A stretch of DNA of 64,000 nucleotides from Sphingomonas sp. NFR04 (GTDB taxonomy: Bacteria; Pseudomonadota; Alphaproteobacteria; Sphingomonadales; Sphingomonadaceae): contig NZ_FORV01000009.1 in assembly GCF_900114095.1 (NCBI RefSeq), forward strand, positions 124,001 to 188,000, given 5' to 3'. Shown here piece after piece: positions 1 through 7,394 of the stretch; positions within the stretch are counted from its first letter, which is position 1, and each line of letters begins with the position of its first letter. The position numbers were made by a program, and so were the translations under genes. Under the pieces are notes generated by a model that was given only the letters and a program-made list of their open reading frames with translations, made no database searches and was not told where the DNA came from.

Positions 1-300
1 GACGCGACCGCCGGGCACGGCCTCCTGGCTATGATCGACCAGCAGGAAGCGATCGACGATCCGCTGGTCCTCCAGCCGAAGCGCCTCGCCCGGCTCCATC
101 GCGGTGAGTGCCTTGCCGCCCTTCGAAACGCGCGAGTGCATGCCGGCGTCGAACTCGAGGGTGAGCACCCCGTCGCCCAGCGTCAGGATCGGCGCCTCCT
201 CGAGCGTGATCCGGGCAGAGGCAGGGGCGGCCACGACCAGCGCGGCGGTGCCCGACAGCCTCGCAAGGAGGCTGCGACGGGTCAGCGGGATATGGGACAC
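1..300 (-). CDS. N-terminus of a Tat-exported protein (partial, unidentified)
   Basis: Only the first 100 codons are present; the gene runs off the left edge. The GTG start at 300 is chosen because GAGAGG lies 8 nt upstream and because it opens on a clear twin-arginine signal: TRRSLLARLSG followed by a hydrophobic stretch and an APASA-type cleavage site at about residue 28. The mature part begins ITLEEAPILTLGDGVLTLEF, which looks like the beta-rich N-terminal domain of a secreted enzyme. No catalytic motif is inside the window. The divergent amidohydrolase and the nearby TBDR suggest a catabolic enzyme, possibly a glycoside hydrolase, but the family cannot be named from this fragment. Confidence 0.7.
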   Translation of the reverse strand, partial: MSHIPLTRRSLLARLSGTAALVVAAPASARITLEEAPILTLGDGVLTLEFDAGMHSRVSKGGKALTAMEPGEALRLEDQRIVDRFLLVDHSQEAVPGGRV

Positions 301-368
301 GGAACGAACCTCTCACAAAACGCCGCTTGGCATGTTGAACATGCGGCTTTCACGGGAATGTGCCCGAA

Positions 369-428
369 GGTTAGCGCTTGCGCAAATCAAAACGCAACAT
401 AGTGTAAAGTTCGTTACGTTTCGTTTGG
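369..428. promoter_or_regulatory. Divergent promoter region with DeoR-type and weak LacI-type sites
   Basis: The 136-nt gap between the leftmost gene and the amidohydrolase holds TTCGTTACGTTTCGTTTGG (410-428), a tandem of TTCGTT units. DeoR-family operators are typically repeats of TTTCGTTT-like units, and the same word recurs around the DeoR gene and the TBDR at 2569-2693. GGTTAGCGCTTGCG (369-382) is a weak match (10 of 14) to the xyl-box-like sites seen further right. The assignment to the DeoR protein in this window is inference. Confidence 0.4.
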
Positions 429-436
429 AGAGTATC

Positions 437-1540
437 ATGCGCCTTTCGACGAGTCTGATTCCCATCGCCGCGCTTGCGCTGGCCGGAGCGGCGCCTGCCC
501 CCTCCACCTATAGCGAAGCGGATTTCGCCCGCGTCGCCAAGCTCGACGCGCACGTCCACGCCAATCGGGACGCGCCGGAGTTCCTCGCGATTGCCCGCAA
601 GGACGGCTTCGAGCTGCTGTCGATCAATGTCGACTATCCCGATTTCCCGCCGCTCCCCACCCAGGCGGCGATCGCCTACAAGATGCATGCGGCCGATCCC
701 AAGCGCTTCCACTTCGCCACCACCTTCTCGATGGACGGGTTCGGCGGCAAGGACTGGACCACGCAGGCGATGCGCCAGGTGGACGCCGGCTTCGCGCACG
801 GCGCCGTCGCGGTGAAGGTGTGGAAGAATATCGGCATGATCGCCAAGGACACGGCTGGCAAGCGCGTGTTGCTCGACGATCCGCGCTTCGACGCGATCAT
901 GGCGCATATCCAGGCGCGCGGCGTGCCGCTGATCGCGCACCAGGGCGAGCCGAAGAATTGCTGGCTGCCGCTCGACCAGATGACGACGGACAATGACCGC
1001 ACCTATTTCAGCGAGCATCCCGAATATTACATGTACCGCCATCCCGAAGAGCCCCGCTACGAGCAGCTGATGGCGGTACGCGACCGCTTCGTGGCGCGGC
1101 ATCCGAAGCTCGCCTTTGACGGCGCCCATATGGCGAGCCTCGAATGGAGCGTGGACGAGCTCGCCAGCTTCCTCGATCGCTATCCCAACGCGGTGGTCGA
1201 TCTCGCCGCGCGGATGAGCCAGGTGCAGGTCCAGTCCAACGCCAACCACGCCAAGGTGCGCAGCTTCTTTATCAAGTATCAGGACCGGCTGATGTACGGC
1301 ACCGACCTGACCGACAGCCCGCCAGATCCCAAGGCGCGCGCGCAAAACCCGCCGGCGACCGGCAATTTCACCAAGGAAGCCGACGATGCCTGGCGTTCGG
1401 ACTGGCGCTATCTGGCCACGCCGCTACCGCAGCATATTGCCGCGATCAAGGCCGAGGCGCCGGGGCTGGCACTGCCGCGCGCCGTCATCGACAAGATCTA
1501 CTACGCCAACGCGCGGCGCTTCTTCCATTTGAAGGGGTGA
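437..1540 (+). CDS. Secreted amidohydrolase (metal-dependent hydrolase, amidohydrolase-2 type)
   Basis: A 367-aa protein with a Sec signal peptide (MRLSTSLIPIAALALAGAAP). The ATG at 437 is preceded by GGAG at 6 nt; longer in-frame extensions lack a ribosome site and would bury the signal. The fold is suggested by the metal-binding HxH in KLDAHVHANRD (about residue 36-43), a histidine in LIAHQGEP, a GAHMAS motif and a late Asp in YGTDLTDSP, in the order usual for amidohydrolase-2 proteins (PF04909). Relatives are hydrolases or decarboxylases of small cyclic or aromatic substrates; the substrate here is unknown. It is convergent with the DeoR gene, and its promoter carries the same TTCGTT words as the region around that regulator, so the two may share a regulon. 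Confidence 0.8.
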   Translation: MRLSTSLIPIAALALAGAAPAPSTYSEADFARVAKLDAHVHANRDAPEFLAIARKDGFELLSINVDYPDFPPLPTQAAIAYKMHAADPKRFHFATTFSMDGFGGKDWTTQAMRQVDAGFAHGAVAVKVWKNIGMIAKDTAGKRVLLDDPRFDAIMAHIQARGVPLIAHQGEPKNCWLPLDQMTTDNDRTYFSEHPEYYMYRHPEEPRYEQLMAVRDRFVARHPKLAFDGAHMASLEWSVDELASFLDRYPNAVVDLAARMSQVQVQSNANHAKVRSFFIKYQDRLMYGTDLTDSPPDPKARAQNPPATGNFTKEADDAWRSDWRYLATPLPQHIAAIKAEAPGLALPRAVIDKIYYANARRFFHLKG

Positions 1541-1552
1541 CCGCGTGTGCAA

Positions 1553-1584
1553 CGGTCCGGCGGGCGAAAGGCCCTGCCGGACCG
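1553..1584. terminator. Bidirectional hairpin between convergent genes
   Basis: CGGTCCGGC (1553-1561) pairs with GCCGGACCG (1576-1584). An inner GGGC/GCCC stem closes a GAAAG loop with one bulged T. It sits just after the amidohydrolase stop and just before the DeoR stop, as expected for a shared terminator, but lacks a T-run. Confidence 0.65.
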
Positions 1585-1590
1585 CGGCGC

Positions 1591-2385
1591 TCACGCTTCG
1601 TGGATGGTGAACCCCAGCCGCTGGGCAGCCGCATGGATGTCCGCCGGCACGTTGCGATCGGCGATGAGGTGGTGGATCTCCTCCACCGTCACGATCCGGT
1701 GGAGGCAGACCCGACCGAACTTGGAGACGTCGGTGACCGCGATCACCTCACGCGCGGCCTCGACCATCTTGCGGTTCAGCAGCGCCTCGGGCTCGTAATG
1801 GGTGGTGATGCCGCATTCGATGTCGAACCCATCGACGCCGAGGAAAAGCTTGTCGACGCGCAGATTCTCCAGCGCCGCCACGGTCTGCGCGCCGTAAAAA
1901 GCGCGGTTCTTCCGGCGCAGCATCCCGCCGAGCATGAAGATGTTCAGCCGCTCCTTGGCGGCCAGCACCGACAGGATGTCGAGATCATTGGTGAGGACCG
2001 TGATATCCTCGTCATCCGGCAGGAACCTGGCGATCTGCAGCGTCGTCGTACCCGAATCGAGCACGATCGACTCGCCGGGGGAAACCATCGAAGCCGCGAG
2101 CTTGCCGATGCGCATCTTCTCGTCGGCATGGCTGGACCGCTTGACCTCGACCGCCGGCTCGGCGGTCACGTTCACTGCATCGGCGCTGATCGCCCCGCCA
2201 TAGGAGCGCTGCATCACCCCCCGCGTTTCGAGATAGCGCAAGTCCTTCCGGATCGTCTGCATCGAAACCCCGAAGCGTTTCGCCAGCGGCGCAACCTGCA
2301 CGCTGCCCCGTTCGCGCACCATCGCGCTGATCTGCAGCCGCCGCTCGCTCGTATCGCGGACAACGCCGCCGTCTTCCTTGCCCAC
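1591..2385 (-). CDS. DeoR/GlpR-family transcriptional regulator
   Basis: A 264-aa protein, the normal family length. An N-terminal winged helix-turn-helix (VAPLAKRFGVSMQTIRKDLR, about residues 31-50, then YLETRGVMQRSYGG) is followed by a DeoR C-terminal sugar-phosphate sensor domain with the hallmark VLDSGTTT and a KLFLGVDGFD motif. DeoR regulators usually repress sugar or polyol genes and are released by a phosphorylated intermediate. The GTG start at 2385 is the best available but has only a weak ribosome site. The gene is divergent from the TBDR at 2767 with 381 nt between them, and TTCGTTTT-like repeats lie close to both starts, so control of itself and of the TBDR is likely. Confidence 0.88.
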   Translation of the reverse strand: MGKEDGGVVRDTSERRLQISAMVRERGSVQVAPLAKRFGVSMQTIRKDLRYLETRGVMQRSYGGAISADAVNVTAEPAVEVKRSSHADEKMRIGKLAASMVSPGESIVLDSGTTTLQIARFLPDDEDITVLTNDLDILSVLAAKERLNIFMLGGMLRRKNRAFYGAQTVAALENLRVDKLFLGVDGFDIECGITTHYEPEALLNRKMVEAAREVIAVTDVSKFGRVCLHRIVTVEEIHHLIADRNVPADIHAAAQRLGFTIHEA

Positions 2386-2568
2386 CTGTCTGTACCTATC
2401 GTCCTCGGCGTTGGCGCCGTTGTGCCTTCGTTATGTCCCGCGCGCCCTTGTCGGGGAAGCCGACAATTTCGCCTGCCCCGCCGCAAGGCCGCGTGCGGCA
2501 GCGCTCGCTTGCCGCAACGGTGGCTCGCCCACATTCTCGGATCTGCGCGGTTGAACAGCGAGCACGGT

Positions 2569-2693
2569 ACAAAACGAACGGCCATGCCGCAATGGATCGC
2601 CCGGCAAATGTGGCGCCACCTGTGCCAGGGGAACGCACGTGCGGAATAATATGACGTTTCGTTTTAAAGCGTTTGACATCTTTCTTTCGTGCG
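2569..2693. promoter_or_regulatory. Putative DeoR operators before the TBDR
   Basis: Within the 381-nt divergent region (2386-2766) are ACAAAACGAACGG (2569-2581; reverse complement CCGTTCGTTTTGT), ACGTTTCGTTTTAAAGCGTTT (2655-2675) and CTTTCTTTCGTG (2680-2691). They match the TTTCGTTT repeat style of DeoR operators and the site at 410-428. Nothing else was recognised in this gap. Confidence 0.45.
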
Positions 2694-2766
2694 AGGTAGC
2701 AAAGCGCAACAAAGCGATCGTTCAGTGGGTCGTGCTGACAGCTGCTTGCGAGAGGGAGGAAGTATC

Positions 2767-5649
2767 ATGGGCGAGGCTCCAACATGGCGCAGGATCGTGC
2801 GCACGGGCATCAGCATCGCAGCGCTGGCTGCCGGGACGCACGCGACGGCGCAGACCGCGCAGCAAGATCAGGGCGCAGCAGCCGGAGCCGGACAGACCAA
2901 CCCCGGCTCGACCATCCAGTCCGGCCCCGGCACAAGCGGTGATGCGACGACCACCACGGTAGCATCCGGTGACGAGATCATCGTCCGCGGCGTTCGCGGC
3001 AGCCTGTTGCGATCGATCGACACCAAGCGCGACGCCTCCACCATCGTCGACGCCATTTCGGCCGAAGAGCTCGGCAAGTTCCCCAATCGCAACGTCGCCG
3101 AAGCGCTGTCCAACATCCCGGGCGTGACGGTCGGGCGCGATGGCCGCGGCGAGGGACGCAGCGTCACCGTGCGCGGACTGGGCGAGAATTTCGCGCTCAC
3201 CACGCTGAACGGGCGCGTATTGCCCACCGATGGCCCCGATCGCTCCTTCGCCTTCGACGTGCTTCCTTCCGAAGTGATCTCGGGCGCCGAGATCCAGAAG
3301 GCGGCGCAGGCTTCGCAGCTGGAAGGCAGCATCGGCGGCAATATCGACCTGCGCACCGCACGTCCGTTCGACCATCGCGGCTTCCATGCGGCAGGCTCGC
3401 TGGAAGGCCAGTACAACCAGTTCGCCAAGAAGGGCGGCATCAAGGCGGCGGGCGTCGTCAGCAACACCTTCGCCAACGAGACGATGGGCATCCTGGTTTC
3501 GGGAACGTACAACAAGTACAAGTTCCGCACCGACAATCTCGGCGAATATTCGAGCAACGACATCTACGACATCGTCGCTGGGCCGAACGGCCAGCGCAGC
3601 GTGGTCAACGCGCCCGACGGCGGTGGTGTCATAGAGCCCTATTTCTACAGCGTCGGCTATGTGCTGGGCGAGCGCGAGCGCTGGGGCGGATCGACTGCCT
3701 ATCAGTGGAAGCCGTCGGACAATTTCGAACTGCGCCTCGACGGCATCTACAGCAACTACAAGGACACCGAACATAACCACCGCGTCTCGGTGGGCCTCAC
3801 GCCGTTCGATAACGACGGCAACGTCCGCTACGATCTCGACAATGTGAAGATCGACAGCAACAAGGTGCTGACCAACTATACGGTCAACGATGCCACGATC
3901 GACGTGCTGTCGACCGACGAACCGCGCAACTCGATCACCTACCAGCTGGGCGGCCATATCGACTGGAAGCCGCTGGAGAGGCTGAGCGTCGCCGCCGACC
4001 TGTCCTATGGCAAGGCGACCAACAACACCGGCGGCCAGGATCGCTTCGTGGTGGCGGGCATCCCCGGATCGCGCGCGCAGGTCACGACCCGCGACAACGG
4101 CCTTCCGGACCTGCTCCTGACCATCCCCAATGCCGACGGCACCGTCACCAACCGCACGCTGGACCAGGCGGGGAACGCGGATCTGCGCGCGCACTACATC
4201 GGTATCCAGGGCCAGAACATCGCCGATCGCAGCACCAGCGCCAAGCTCGACCTCGTATACGCGGCCGACAACGGGCTGCTGCGCTCGATCGCGTTCGGCG
4301 GCGCCTATACCGATCGCAAGAAGACCGTAGACGTGATCGACAACCAATATACGACCGCGAATAATTTCGGCGGCTATCCCTTCGCCTTTTCGGCGATCGG
4401 CGCGAACGTGGTGCAGGCGCCCGAATTCACCAACATCCTGCCGAACCTGTCCGGCGATTTCCCCCGCGCGATCCCGGCGTTCGACATCAACACCTATCTG
4501 TCATCGCTCTCCAAGGCGGAAAACAACCCCAACGTTCTCAATCCGCGGACCGGCGAGCCCTACCCGACCGGCTATGCCACGCAGCAGATCGTCCCCGATC
4601 AGCTCGCCTCCTATGCGATCACCGAGCGCACCTGGAATGCCTATGCCCAGTTCAACGTCGGCGGCGAGCGGTGGCGCGGCGATTTCGGGCTGCGCTACGT
4701 CAACACCAAGGTGGACTCGCTGGGCTATGGCACGACGGTGCGCAGCTATCAGGTGATCGGCGTGGGCACCGCCAATGTGGTGTTCAATCCGATCGCCCCG
4801 ATTGCGGGCGGCGGCAGCTATCAGCGGCTGCTTCCTTCCGCGAACATCTCCTATGATCTCGCCGAAGGCCTGCGGGTACGGCTGGCGGCATCGCAGGCGA
4901 TCTCGCGGCCGACCTTCGGGCAGCTTTCCTCGGCCAAGGACTATTCGGCCGCCCAGTCCAACACGCCGGTGGTCACCGACGCGGGCAACCCGAACCTCAA
5001 GCCGGTTTCGGCCGATCAGGCGGATATCTCGCTCGAATATTATCCCAACCGGCGCATCGCGCTGACGCTGGCGGCCTTCTACAAGCACCTCACCAATTTC
5101 GTGACGACGCAGGCAGTGGCGTTCGACCTCGTCCCCACCAACCAGGTGCCGGGCGCGCCGGCGAGCTTCCCCTTTACCGAGCTCACCTATGTCAACGGCG
5201 ACAGCGCCAAGGTGTACGGCATCGAGGCGGGTGGGCAGTATTTCCTCGACAATGGCATCGGCTTCCAGGCGAACGCCACCTACAACCGGTCGCGCGCCAA
5301 GCGGGCCGGCCTGCCGACCACGGACCTGCAGGATGCGGTGCCCTTCTCGGCCAATGCCAAGATCTTCTACGAGAAGCATGGCATCAACGCTTCGGTCTCG
5401 TACCAATATCAGTCGAGCTTCACCTCGTCGCAGTACAGCTACATCAACACCTTGGCGATCAAGCAGGTGCCCTATCACGAGCTGGCGGCGAGCATCTCGT
5501 ACGATATCCTGCCGCAGCTCACCGTCTATGTGCAGGGCTCCAACCTGCTGGATACGGCGACGCGGCGATATTCCACCTATACCAACGTGCCTGCGTTCTA
5601 CGAATATACGGGCCGCGCCTTTTTCTTCGGCGTGCGCGCGCGCCTCTGA
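2767..5649 (+). CDS. TonB-dependent receptor (Caulobacter/Xanthomonas type)
   Basis: A 960-aa outer-membrane active transporter. The ATG at 2767 follows a strong GGAGGA (2755-2760) at 6 nt and gives a signal peptide ending THATAQ. After a low-complexity linker comes a TonB-box-like DEIIVRGVRGSL and a plug domain (about residues 75-200) with ISAEELGKFPNRNVAEALSN and IPGVTVGRDGRGEGRSVTVR. A long 22-stranded-type barrel follows and ends in the aromatic-rich FFFGVRARL. No lipoprotein partner of SusD type is nearby, which fits proteobacterial TBDR systems. The ligand is unknown; the adjacent DeoR regulator and amidohydrolase suggest a sugar or a related small compound. Confidence 0.93.
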   Translation: MGEAPTWRRIVRTGISIAALAAGTHATAQTAQQDQGAAAGAGQTNPGSTIQSGPGTSGDATTTTVASGDEIIVRGVRGSLLRSIDTKRDASTIVDAISAEELGKFPNRNVAEALSNIPGVTVGRDGRGEGRSVTVRGLGENFALTTLNGRVLPTDGPDRSFAFDVLPSEVISGAEIQKAAQASQLEGSIGGNIDLRTARPFDHRGFHAAGSLEGQYNQFAKKGGIKAAGVVSNTFANETMGILVSGTYNKYKFRTDNLGEYSSNDIYDIVAGPNGQRSVVNAPDGGGVIEPYFYSVGYVLGERERWGGSTAYQWKPSDNFELRLDGIYSNYKDTEHNHRVSVGLTPFDNDGNVRYDLDNVKIDSNKVLTNYTVNDATIDVLSTDEPRNSITYQLGGHIDWKPLERLSVAADLSYGKATNNTGGQDRFVVAGIPGSRAQVTTRDNGLPDLLLTIPNADGTVTNRTLDQAGNADLRAHYIGIQGQNIADRSTSAKLDLVYAADNGLLRSIAFGGAYTDRKKTVDVIDNQYTTANNFGGYPFAFSAIGANVVQAPEFTNILPNLSGDFPRAIPAFDINTYLSSLSKAENNPNVLNPRTGEPYPTGYATQQIVPDQLASYAITERTWNAYAQFNVGGERWRGDFGLRYVNTKVDSLGYGTTVRSYQVIGVGTANVVFNPIAPIAGGGSYQRLLPSANISYDLAEGLRVRLAASQAISRPTFGQLSSAKDYSAAQSNTPVVTDAGNPNLKPVSADQADISLEYYPNRRIALTLAAFYKHLTNFVTTQAVAFDLVPTNQVPGAPASFPFTELTYVNGDSAKVYGIEAGGQYFLDNGIGFQANATYNRSRAKRAGLPTTDLQDAVPFSANAKIFYEKHGINASVSYQYQSSFTSSQYSYINTLAIKQVPYHELAASISYDILPQLTVYVQGSNLLDTATRRYSTYTNVPAFYEYTGRAFFFGVRARL

Positions 5650-5764
5650 TCGGGCCGGGACGGGCGGCCGAACGGCCAAAGGGGAGCGGGCAGCCGCAAG
5701 ACGGCAACGCATAGGCGGTGACGTCCTCCTCAATCGGCGTCTTCACGAAGTGGTGCCCACCCGC

Positions 5765-6015
5765 CTAGATCACCAGATACCGGCCGCCGCCGATCTCATA
5801 GGGGATCGGCGGCGCGTGGCCGCCAGGGGGAAGCACGTTCTTCCACAGCGTCTTGCCGGTGCGCAGCTCGATGGCCCGGATCAGCGTGTCGGCGGCGGCG
5901 GCGACCAAGATCAGCCCCGCCTGCCGTAACCACCGATCCGCCATTGTTCGGCATGCCGATGGCAATAGGCAGCATCGAGGGGATCCTGAACGGTCCGTTG
6001 GTCCGCGCCTCGCCG
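5765..6015 (-). pseudogene. Remnant of a PQQ-dependent (glucose-type) dehydrogenase C-terminus
   Basis: Two adjacent minus frames together read like the end of a membrane-bound quinoprotein glucose dehydrogenase: SMLPIAIGMPNNGGSVVTAGG in one frame, then LILVAAAADTLIRAIELRTG with KTLWKNVLPPGGHAPPIPYE and GGGRYLVI before a TAG stop. The frames would join perfectly if the four-base C run at 5915-5918 were three bases, so a single-base insertion broke the gene. The upstream 600 or so codons of a normal dehydrogenase are absent; other genes occupy the space. It is a decayed fragment. The 5' limit (about 6015) is approximate. The rest of 5650-6112 holds nothing recognisable. Confidence 0.7.
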
Positions 6016-6112
6016 AAAAGGCGGACCAGTCCTGTCATCCGGCCGAAACAGGAATGATCCCCGATGCGTTTGTCACCTGGCGTCGATAGAGACGTGCGGC
6101 AGGAGTGACGGC

Positions 6113-6370
6113 ATGGACGGATCGGAATCGCTTGAGCTCGGCCTGCGTCGATCGGCGGAAATGGCGGCGATGTTCATGATCGGCGACGGCCTGCTCGGGC
6201 TGCTCCAGCCGCGGCGCCATGTCGCGCTCTGGCGGTCGAACGTCCCCGGGGTGGACCTGCTCGTTCGCCCGTTCGCGGCGCACCCCCATCGACGACGGGC
6301 CTATGGCGCCCTGCAGATTGTCGCCGGCATCGCGCTTGCCTCCGCATCGAAGCCTCGCAATCTGCCCTGA
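6113..6370 (+). CDS. Small hypothetical protein
   Basis: An 85-aa reading frame with a good ribosome site (AGGAG at 6101-6105, 7 nt before ATG). It contains two short hydrophobic stretches (SAEMAAMFMIGDGLLGLLQP and YGALQIVAGIALASA) separated by a basic, polar segment (RRHVALWRSN ... RPFAAHPHRRR). It could be a small membrane-associated protein. No family is recognised. It lies 101 nt upstream of the ThuA-like gene in the same direction, but a shared transcript is not evident. Confidence 0.5.
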   Translation: MDGSESLELGLRRSAEMAAMFMIGDGLLGLLQPRRHVALWRSNVPGVDLLVRPFAAHPHRRRAYGALQIVAGIALASASKPRNLP

Positions 6371-6471
6371 TCCACCGCAAACGCCGCGTGCCCCGTGCTT
6401 TACGCTTGAACGGAGCGGTTCCCATCCGCAGGGTGTGCGGCCTGACAATGGCCGAGGCGGGAGAGAACGGC

Positions 6472-7263
6472 ATGCGCAAGATATTGGCCGTATTGGCGCT
6501 TTTCACCATGGCGCAGACCGTGCCGGATCCGCATCTGCCCAAGCCGACGCTGGATTCCGTAGCACCCACCTTGCCCCAAGGATTGCAGCACGCGGTGCTG
6601 ATCGTGTCGAAGACCAATGGCTGGCGGCATCTGGAGCACATCCCGCACTCGAACCGCGTGCTGGCCGATATCGCCAAGGACCTGGGCCGCGCGAGCTACG
6701 TCACCGAGAATGCTGCGGTTTTCAATGACGCGCAACTGCGCCATTTCTCCGTCATCGTGCTCAACAGCGCGAGCGGCGAATTCCTCACGCCCGAGCAGCG
6801 CGCCGCCTTTGCCCGGTTCGTCGCGCGGGGCGGCGGCGTCGTGGCGCTGCATGCGGCGGGCGACAACAGCCATACCGATCCCTGGTACGTCCGGACGGTG
6901 ATCGGCACCACGTTCATCGGGCACCCGGGCGGCGCCGATCATCTCCAGTCTGCACGGCTGCTGGTCGACAAGCCCGACCATCCCGCCATGGCCGGCGTGA
7001 AGCTGCCCTGGTCGCTGGTCGACGAGTGGTATTCCTTCGATGCGAACCCCGCCGCGAAGGGCATGACCGTGCTCGCCCGGATCGACGAGGCCAGCTATCG
7101 GCCCGGCGCCAAGCTGGCGATGGGGGTGCATCCCGTCATCTGGGTCAATCCCTCGACCAAGGGGCGGGTTTTCTATTCGGCGCTCGGACATTCGCCGGAA
7201 GCCTATGACGATCCCCAGTATCGGCGCATCCTCACCAACGCCATTCGCTGGGCCGCCCGCTAG
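6472..7263 (+). CDS. Secreted ThuA-like domain protein
   Basis: A 263-aa protein. The ATG at 6472 follows GGGAG and starts a short Sec signal (MRKILAVLALFTMAQT). The rest is one ThuA-like domain (PF06283, class I glutamine-amidotransferase-like fold): VLIVSKTNGWRH near residue 42, the FARFVARGGGVVALHAAGDN block, then TTFIGHPGGADH and the late ALGHSPEAYDD. ThuA was named for trehalose utilisation, and related secreted proteins occur with sugar dehydrogenases and DUF1080 proteins; the biochemical role is not settled. An in-frame ATG at 6448 would add eight residues but has no ribosome site. It is convergent with the histidine kinase; nothing clear lies in 7264-7394. Confidence 0.8.
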   Translation: MRKILAVLALFTMAQTVPDPHLPKPTLDSVAPTLPQGLQHAVLIVSKTNGWRHLEHIPHSNRVLADIAKDLGRASYVTENAAVFNDAQLRHFSVIVLNSASGEFLTPEQRAAFARFVARGGGVVALHAAGDNSHTDPWYVRTVIGTTFIGHPGGADHLQSARLLVDKPDHPAMAGVKLPWSLVDEWYSFDANPAAKGMTVLARIDEASYRPGAKLAMGVHPVIWVNPSTKGRVFYSALGHSPEAYDDPQYRRILTNAIRWAAR

Positions 7264-7394
7264 GCGCACAACCTTTTCCGACGAGGCGGGCCAGCCAGCC
7301 GCGCGGTCGCATTGCGGGTTCTGAAAGCGATCGGAAATCGTCGGGGAAACGATCGACGAAGATCCTTGTCTTCGGCATGACATGAAGTGCCCGG

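Noticed and set aside
2639..2962. Plus-strand frame beginning before TBDR 1
   Set aside because: It is in another frame from the receptor, overlaps the operator region and shows no family pattern.
7264..7394. Possible terminator between ThuA-like and kinase genes
   Set aside because: Only a 6-bp imperfect pairing around TCGTCG/CGACGA was seen, with no T-run; too weak to report.
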